In this document: in pieces, positions 57,560-64,000 of the stretch | Layout: every line of letters starts with the position of its first letter | Numbering within the stretch: the first letter of the stretch is position 1 | Origin: Gymnopus androsaceus JB14 | Lineage: Eukaryota > Basidiomycota > Agaricomycetes > Agaricales > Omphalotaceae | Assembly: GCA_009733575.1 (NCBI GenBank) | Contig: ML769579.1 | Span: 54,993 to 118,992 of the forward strand | Direction of reading: 5' to 3' | DNA length: 64,000 nucleotides | Notes under the pieces: model-generated | Seen by the model: the letters and a program-made list of their open reading frames with translations, nothing else | What the model was told of the DNA's origin: nothing | Databases searched by the model: none | Program-made: the position numbers and the translations under genes

Positions 57560-59214
57560 TCATTCATCCTCCGTTCCGGTCACCACTACCATCATCCCCA
57601 TCCTATCAAAGTATCGGAGGGGTTTATATACCGTCTCGTCCACCTTGCGCGATAGGAACTTCAATACCACTGATCGTAGGCAATACACGTTAATTTTAGC
57701 TGCATAGTCCGAATCAGGTATCCACCTCGACGAAACCATGCTAATGAAGGCGGCATCATCGAAATTAATGCCCTTGAATTTTAGGAAAATGCGGCGTAAT
57801 CTGGGAACAAGGGGAAAACGAGATTTGTGCTGGCGAGAGATATCCAAGCTAGCGATGAATTCTGTCGTGATAGGGTTGCGATCCTCCGGTACTGAACCAT
57901 TGCTTATGATAAGCTCCTGCAGGAGAGGCATAAGGTAGAGGGAAGATATGAGATCTGGATGGGAAATACAGATCCCATGAAAGGAGATCTTGGTAATACT
58001 GCATGAAGATCGAGACATGAATGAGTGGAATGCGCGTTTTGGCCACATCCGGGTACATGTCGTCGGATATCTCAGCGCACTTATGTCAAGTTCATGCAAC
58101 GATGGAAGCGTGAAGGAAGAAAGAGATTTGTTCGAGTAAGCCCGAACCGGTTCCAGCATTACGAACATGTATTGTAAGGTCGCTGAGTGGATTGACAATT
58201 CTGGCAGGGCTCACCAAGTCGGTGCGATAATCTAGATGTTCCCACAGGGTAAGGGAAGTTAGATTGGGAGACAAATCGATGATTTTGTCTAGTGTCATGT
58301 TCGGCCATGATATCAAGAGCGGTAAGCTGATGCCATGGTAGAAATGACGAACCCAGACCCAGGTAGTCGATATTGACTTGGGATAACATGGGAGCATTTT
58401 GAAAAATGCTCAGCCTTTCACCATCTTCGAATTGTGGCTCTATCTCGATTCTCTCCAGTAGAGGGAATTCGGTCCCTTGGCGAATATGGGAATCGATGAA
58501 AGAGCTGCCGCCAAATTGTAGACTCTTCCAACGTATGGATTGTTGGATAAGAAGAGTCAACGCAAGAGGCGAGTCGTCTGAGTCGTCATCACCTGCCACA
58601 TACAAGTCGATATCCAGAGAACATTCCTTCGAGCGTCGGAGGTAAAGCTCAAGCGCGTCGGTAAAGCCTGTAGCGCTCTTCGGTGAGTTCCTACACGATG
58701 AGATTTCCAGCTTTAACCGAGACCATAAGCTTGGAGTCGATGTAGCCACCGTGCGCCATCGACTACAAGTGGCGCTTATGGACAAAGCTGGAAGGAATGT
58801 GATAGGTGAAGATACAGTGGTAGGCGGGTCTTCGGATTCAAGGGACCAGGGAAATTCCTGAAGCAAGTTTGACTCGGACTGGCAAGCGTAGTCGAAGATT
58901 AAACGTAGGATTTCATTGGGAAGTTTTCGAATCGGGGAGCTGAGAGAGCGCAATTTCTCTTTGTGATATGCCAGCCGATTCTGCTGCTGCCCGATAAATA
59001 AGATTCGCGACTTGAGATGAGCGAGCTCTATTTCGTAGTCGTCATCATCTCTGTCGCATAGGAGAAGGAGATCTTCAATGTCCTGTCGTTCAAATACGGA
59101 TGGCCCAGATTCTGAGCGCAGCCTCGTATACAAATCCGAAGAGTCAATGTCTATACGTGGTATCAAGACAGACTTTTTACAGAGCGAGCATAGATTCTTT
59201 CTCTCGGCAGACAT
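57560..59214 (-). CDS. F-box protein (Agaricomycete type), two frame breaks
   Basis: ATG at 59214 (MSAERKNLCSLCKK). An N-terminal CxxC-type start is followed by the coiled stretch ELAHLKSRILFIGQQQNRLA and the F-box core SPIRKLPNEILRLIFDYACQ, then ISATCSRWRTVATSTPSLWS, the signature of the large Agaricomycete F-box family. Leucine-rich strands follow (DIDLYVAGDDDSDD, WKSLQFGGSSF, FPLLERIEIEPQFEDGERL). Single extra bases are needed near 58299 (before MTLDKIIDLSPNLTSLTLWE) and near 58127 (before SLSSFTLPSLHELDIS) to keep the conserved pattern. Product about 550 residues, ending VVVTGTEDE at 57560. No intron is required. The breaks mean either a pseudogene or sequence errors; nearby genes with similar one-base problems favour errors. 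Confidence 0.7.
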
Positions 59215-60371
59215 TTCCAGATCTAGAGTGAAGCACTTAGTTCAATTACAGGTTATCCTGATTAGACGAAAAGAAAGCGCACATGAAAGCTTAAGGGGGA
59301 GAACTGACGAAAGAAGTGTAAGTTGAATCTCGAGAATAGCCTGCCGGGACTGCATAAAATCCCGGTTGTCCGCGAAATGGCATGGTAACAGACTACAAGT
59401 GGTCCAGGTCCACGGTCCACAAATTCAAGTTGCTTTCTTGGTGAAGGCCCTCTACTTGTGGTGTGGCGCAGGCGTGAACCACTATTCTACTTATGTATCA
59501 TGGTACGAAATTCTTGAGCCTGGGGTTCAATACCCGCAGCACTGCCCAAATGCCTTTCCGACACTTCCGAATGCTATTCCGGTTGCTCCGATAGCTTTAT
59601 TTTCCTCCTCGGTATAATGCTTTTAAATCGGTTTATATTCAACTATATAAGAATACACTAGAATGGTTTGAGCAAAGGCTGAGCGCTGAAGAGAATGAGA
59701 TAAATTGTACGCAAAAAAGAGAATAGACCAAGCTTCGATATGTCACAATCTACAAGGCGGCATGGTCAGTGAGGAACCCAGTGAAAGCCCCAGTGGTACA
59801 CACTGTAGCTGTCAGATCAAATAAGATAACCGAGTCTATGTATGGTAGAATATTAGCATGCTACTAGTTACATGAGAAATTCAACTCACGAAATGTGCCC
59901 CAGCTCCGAGCCACAAGGACTAAAGAAAATCAACCGCAAGAAGAGAGAGAAATCACTTGATGAGCTTGATAGTGGAAACGAAGCATTGGCTCATTGAAGG
60001 TTGTTGAGAGCTTGATTATTGAAGATTGAAGTCCGACGTCTTGAAAGGTCTTGAACAACCGAACAGCGTTTTTTGCAAACATCGGAGGCGTTGAATCGTT
60101 GAATACCTTGCATAGCCTTGAGCACAACTTAAACGAGGATTTACTTGAGGCTTGAGCTCGACTTGAGGATGATGGTCAGGAGAAAAGATGTTTCAACGAA
60201 CAACCAACGTGACTCGGACCTCGGTATGATATCAGTCGTTCAGTTCTGAAGTTTAGGATGGATATTCTTTCGCGCCAGGGACTTCCTAGCCCTGTGAAGT
60301 ACGTGGTACAAAAAAATATAACTACAGCGCCATCTCCATGATTTTAACCCCTATTTAAAATATTTGAGCCC

Positions 60372-60469
60372 GCGCACCAAAGGAAATTTCGGCCCTTGCT
60401 TATCCGAAACCTTTCATCCCGCGCACCAAAGGAAATTTCGGCCCTTGCTTATCCGAAACCTTTCATCCC
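60372..60469 (+). repeat. Perfect 49-bp tandem duplication
   Basis: Two identical head-to-tail units beginning GCGCACCAAAGGAAATTTCG and ending CTTTCATCCC, at 60372-60420 and 60421-60469. The identity implies a recent duplication or an assembly artefact. Confidence 0.85.
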
Positions 60470-60483
60470 GCGGTCATCTGAAG

Positions 60484-60551
60484 GTCTGGCTGTGGAACGA
60501 TGCCCAGGTAAAGTAATCAGGAGAGTGCAGGTTCGACCCCTTCGGTGGCCA
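60484..60551 (+). pseudogene. Degraded tRNA-Arg-like sequence (tRNA remnant or SINE head)
   Basis: The 3' half AATCAGGAGAGTGCAGG plus TTCGACCCC closely matches the intact tRNA-Arg(ACG) at 61865-61966, including a B box at 60530-60540. The T-stem is mispaired (GCAGG against CCTTC), and the 5' half no longer folds into a D-arm or anticodon arm. It could be a dead gene copy or the head of a tRNA-derived SINE. Confidence 0.55.
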
Positions 60552-60742
60552 TATTATGGACGCGCATGGGTATTGTCTTTTTATCATTCCGTTGTGCTCA
60601 AATGTTATTTATAGGTATAAACTTTTCCAAAACTTTTCCAAGCGCTGTACTCTCTCATTACAAGAAATAATATGTAGTATGTAGTATGCGTAACGGTAAT
60701 ACGACTCGGAAAACACTATACATCATCGCTATTGTAGCTACC

Positions 60743-61483
60743 TCAATCTGTGCTTGTCATAGACCCGGTAAGCGTAACATTAGCCATCTGAACGATAGGC
60801 TGGCCCATTGCCTATCGAAAGTCGAAGTAAATATTCAATGTCTAGCAGCACTATAAAGCCTGGACTTACGCCGAGAAGCATAAAGTGAGCTACGTTGATG
60901 ACCTTGGTACTATTAGGAGAAATTTCCGTCCGTAGGGACGGTAACGGTCTGAAGAAAGCGTTAAGTAAGTGTGATCGGCGAGCGAGTCGCAGTAAAAAAC
61001 AGGACGACAACTTACAAAATTCTCATAGGGTGGCTAAAATGGGCACGGGTAGAGGATTAGTGGATCGAGTTCATCAAGAAATGAGCTTACAAGAGTTCCC
61101 GAGCCCTGATAAACAGGAGTGAAATTGCCCATGAAAAGAGTCGTACCAAGAGGCGACTTCGCGACTATGGAACCCGTGGTGCCAGTTAGCTGACTCGGAG
61201 GGCATTCGGAGTCCTGGCCACAATCGTTCATGGCGATGACGATGGAGATGTGTTGTACTGAAGTGAGTTGGTTCTGAGGAACGGTTATGATCACGATACG
61301 ATGTTAGCAAGACTCAAGATCGGAGACGCTACAGAGTGAAATGAAAAAAACACTCACGCCGAAACCCAGTTGAACGGTGAGGTTTTGTCCTGGGGTAATT
61401 ATATCACCTTCAGACGGAGATAATAAAACAAGGGTTTGGGAGAATACGGAGAGAGATAGGGACAGGAGGAGGAGGAGCTTCAT
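60743..61483 (-). CDS. Small secreted protein of unknown function
   Basis: ATG at 61483 with a clear signal peptide MKLLLLLSLSLSVFSQTLVL. The mature part is beta-rich: SPSEGDIITPGQNLTVQLGF, NQLTSVQHISIVIAMNDCG, SIVAKSPLGTTLFMGNFTP, then after an intron an 18-nt exon (61033-61016) giving PPYENF, followed by TVTVPTD, SPNSTKVINVAHFMLLG and, after a final intron, AMGQPIVQMANVTLTGSMTS and TD. The stop is at 60743. NFTVTVP followed by VAH..L.G and a late NVTL strand is a layout I associate with secreted Agaricomycete proteins of an immunoglobulin-like fold. One extra base near 60920-60931 breaks the frame after TVTVPTD. Function unknown. Confidence 0.65.
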
Positions 61484-61864
61484 CAGTGGTGGATTTGTGT
61501 TGAGAGTCTGAACTTACCGGAAAGGAGGATTACTTGCTGGGGCTTTATATGCAGCAGTTCTCAGCGGTGACAGATTCAGCTACAGACGTCGCCGCAGTTG
61601 AAGTTCCTCTTCGAGTGGTGGTTGCATGATACATTGAACTTTCCCTTTGCGGGTGAGAGCGACTAGTACTCCGAGTCGTTGCTAAATAGCACCCTGACAA
61701 ACCGGAGAAGGTTCGTGAGGACGAACTTGAACGTAACCACACGTTGACCGCGCAACCTGAAGTCCAGGCTCTTGACGTTGATAAGTTACAAGTTGAAGCC
61801 TTATGTAGAATCAGTGTTTGGATATGTGACGGGACGACTCAAGAGCGCTTTATGAGCGCTTTAT

Positions 61865-61966
61865 GGCCGCCTGGCGAAATGGCATCGCGTCTGACTACGA
61901 TATATGAGCTTGTTCTTGCACATGCGTAATATCAGGAGATTGCAGGTTCGACCCCTGCGGTGGTCA
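61865..61966 (+). tRNA. tRNA-Arg (anticodon ACG) with a 30-nt intron
   Basis: All arms fold. Acceptor GGCCGCC pairs with GGTGGTC (two G-U pairs), discriminator A. D-stem GCGA/TCGC with loop AATGGCA. Anticodon stem TCTGA/TCAGG with loop C-T-A-C-G-A-A. Variable AGATT. T-stem GCAGG/CCTGC with loop TTCGACC. The intron at 61901-61930 sits at the canonical position between bases 37 and 38. The internal A box (TGGCGAAATGG) and B box (GGTTCGACCCC) are good. ACG is read as ICG after deamination, decoding CGU, CGC and CGA. Confidence 0.92.
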
Positions 61967-62174
61967 ATGTGTGGTCTGTTCTGTACCTTTTCCTTACTTT
62001 TTGCGCGCTAAATTATCTTTTTCCTTCTACTTCGACTGTTCTTTTGCTACTGCCATTACCATGGTACTTGATGATCTCTAGATGCTCCAATCTAGCACAA
62101 GAATCGGACATTCTTGTCTGTCTCGGCGGTTTCACGCTGCTCGGGTTTTGGCAAGTCAGACCTTTAGGCCAAGG

Positions 62175-64000
62175 ATGCTGCTTCGCGACCCGTCAGGCCT
62201 CCCACTGCCTTCAAATATAGAGAGGAAAAGCCGTGCAACAGGCTAAAGAAAAGAACAAAGCTGAAAAGCCAAAGCACGGTGAGTTTTTGTTCATATTCTT
62301 TTCTTCAAGCTATCTTACATCCAAACGCAGCCAAAAGAAATGCTGCAGGGGTCCAGATGCTGTCGCGCTCTTTGCACGAGCAAATATTCAAAAACTGCAC
62401 CTTTCCTTCTCCGCCAAAGACGTACACCAATATCTCACTCGAGCATCTCTCCGCGCATGGCTTGGATCCAACCCAGTCATCGACATTACCATCTACCGAG
62501 TTTACCCTACCTCCTTTGCAGGGAAACAACTTGCTTGAGCACTTTTACCGAATCGGAGTATCTTCCTCCGAGCCCTATATCTCTCTCGCCAAAGAATTCT
62601 CAGAGACGGAACTTCCGCCTATTCCAGACGATTGGCAACTTCAAGCTGGCTGGACAAAGTACCATCATAGCCCAGATGGTTCAGGATACTGCGAAGCACG
62701 TCCCTTTTCCTGCTCACGACGGAGAATCAGAGTCGTTGCTCGCATTCGACGTCGAAACTATGCCCAAATACCACAAATATCCCATCTTAGCATGTGCGGC
62801 TTCACCCGATGCTTGGTATGTTTGGATATCTCCTTGGATTCTCGACCCTTCAAACAACTCTCCGGATCATCTCATTCCTCTCGGTCCCCCGATGTACCGC
62901 GTATAGTTGTTGGACACAACGTCTCGTACGATCGTGGTCGTGTCAAGGAGGAATATTCTTTGGCAGGCACCGAAAAACCGCTTTATGGATACCATGTCAC
63001 TTCACGTCGCTATAAAGGGTATCTCCTCTCATCAGCGTCCTGCATGGATGAAATATCGGAAGGAAAAGCAAGATGCGATAGATTCGAGAGATGAAGCCAT
63101 CGAGGCTGTCGTACATCTGCTTCATGATGTCGAGCAGCAGCTGGACGGTCTTCGTCAGGCAATTGCATCTGGGGTTATGACGACGGGGGAGAAGTTCAAA
63201 AGCTGGTTAAGCTGCAGAACAATTTGGAGGAATCGCTTTCTGACCTCCAGACCTCTCAAGCAGAGTCGACGTCTTCATCGGACACTCATCAGCCTGATCC
63301 ATCCTTGACCGACGCCTTTTTGGATGATGACAGTTCCATCGAAACTAGTCAAAAACGATGGGAAGACATCACTTCCGGTAATAGCCTCGTCGACGTTGCC
63401 AAACTACACTGCAACATCGACATTTCGAAAGAAATTCGAAACGATTTCATGACGTCCACTCCAGCTGACATCCTCGACGGTATCCACGACTATATCACTT
63501 ATTGCGCTACCGATGTGGATACCACGCATGCGGTTTACCGCAAAGTGCTTCCTGAATTTCTTCAGGCGTGTCCTCACCCGGTCAGCTTTGCGGGCGTAGC
63601 AACAATGGGTACCGGATTCCTACCTGTCAACGAGCAATGGGAGGCGTACATTGATAGGGCAGAGCGCGTTTGGCAGGCTATGGAAGGAAAAGTGCGAGCT
63701 GGTTTGGAGAATTTAACCAGAGCGGCGGTGAAGGACTATCAAGTTTCTTCTCTTGATACGCCGGTAACTGGCCCTTGGCAGGACGATGTCTGGTTAAGTC
63801 AGATGGATTGGACACCAAAGGTTGCTGGAAAATCTAGAGGGATCTACCCTTTTGGTGAACAGCCTGTGCGTCTTACTCTCATGTCTATTGATTCTTTTCT
63901 GATATACTCGATAGACTAACTCTGATGAGGAAACGGAAACGGAAACAGCATCCTCCGAAACGTTTCCGTCCTGGTATGCCACCGTACTTGCTGACCCGCA
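62175..64000 (+). CDS. MIP1: Mitochondrial DNA polymerase gamma, 5' part (partial at right edge)
   Basis: Family A polymerase replicating mitochondrial DNA; the window holds the exonuclease half. Recognisable order: GVQMLSRSLHEQIFKN, SLEHLSAHGLDPTQ, FTLPPLQGNNLLEHFYRIGV, GWTKYHHSPDGSG, exonuclease I LLAFDVETMP, AWYVWISPWILD, exonuclease II IVVGHNVSYDRGRVKEEYSL, RFMDTMSLHVAIKGISSHQR, later DVAKLHCNIDISKEIRND, exonuclease III YCATDVDTTHAVYRKV, and FAGVATMGTGFLPVNEQWE. After an intron near 63869-63930 it continues to base 64000. Frame changes near 62696, 62886-62890, 62969-62976 and 63185-63189, two of them in CCCCC and GGGGG runs, look like sequence errors. The start is uncertain: the ATG at 62175 needs one more frame correction, and the next join uses an intron of only about 31 nt. 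Confidence 0.85.

Larger units (their letters stand above)
59215..60742. other. Intergenic region with short repeats and a degraded tRNA
   Basis: About 1.5 kb. It contains a stretch at 59945-60175 in which TTGA recurs about 16 times, a 49-bp tandem duplication at 60372-60469, and a tRNA-like remnant at 60484-60551. No protein gene supported. Confidence 0.45.

Noticed and set aside
59460..59545. tRNA-like sequence with A-box and B-box matches
   Set aside because: A box TGGCGCAGGCG and B box GGTTCAATACC are present, but neither the acceptor stem nor a proper T-stem pairs.

Overview
The window is nuclear DNA of a filamentous basidiomycete, most likely an Agaricomycete. Genes are dense, on both strands, and split by many 45-65 nt GT-AG introns. 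The content also fits: a NACHT STAND protein with the start of a beta-propeller, Agaricomycete-style double Zn2Cys6 factors, F-box families, a sedolisin, a Crinkler-like kinase, and Ty3 and LINE remnants. All gene models are hand-spliced from the sequence, so exon ends are inferences.

Layout. 1-2.95 kb: 5' part of a NACHT-type NLR-like gene running off the left edge. 3.5-8.1 kb: housekeeping genes NAS2 (proteasome assembly), THI4 (thiamine thiazole) and ARO7 (chorismate mutase). 8.5-16.1 kb: a minus-strand block with a divergent septin-like GTPase, a second septin-like GTPase whose frame runs on into two Zn2Cys6 clusters, and a separate Zn2Cys6 regulator. 16.7-26 kb: ILV3 (dihydroxy-acid dehydratase), RIO1 kinase and PPWD1 cyclophilin sharing a promoter of under 90 bp, and an aldo/keto reductase. 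26-29 kb: gene-poor, with one copy of a duplicated segment. 29-36.7 kb: conserved but uncharacterised proteins, a 7-TM-type membrane protein, and a divergent pair (membrane protein / small basic protein). 37.4-39.7 kb: Crinkler-like protein with a kinase-like C-terminus. 39.8-46.6 kb: a decayed accessory zone with a Ty3/Gypsy integrase piece, a LINE RNase H piece, the second copy of the duplicated segment, a cysteine-rich surface protein and a truncated duplicate of the 36-kb gene. 46.6-59.2 kb: F-box gene, secreted sedolisin, Zn2Cys6/fungal-trans regulator, second F-box gene. 60.4-64 kb: short repeats, a small secreted protein, an intron-containing tRNA-Arg(ACG), and the 5' part of mitochondrial DNA polymerase gamma.

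Three themes recur. First, unusual splicing: a required 2-nt exon in THI4, a 6-nt exon inside a zinc cluster, an 18-nt exon, and several GC-AG introns. Second, one-base frame breaks in otherwise conserved genes, mostly insertions and mostly at short homopolymers. They look like residual assembly errors, clustered near 4-9.5 kb and 56-63.2 kb. Third, segmental duplication, including a copied bidirectional promoter now upstream of an F-box gene. The most novel candidate is the septin-(Zn2Cys6)2 reading frame at 11.0-13.9 kb, which would join a septin-type GTPase to a DNA-binding module.
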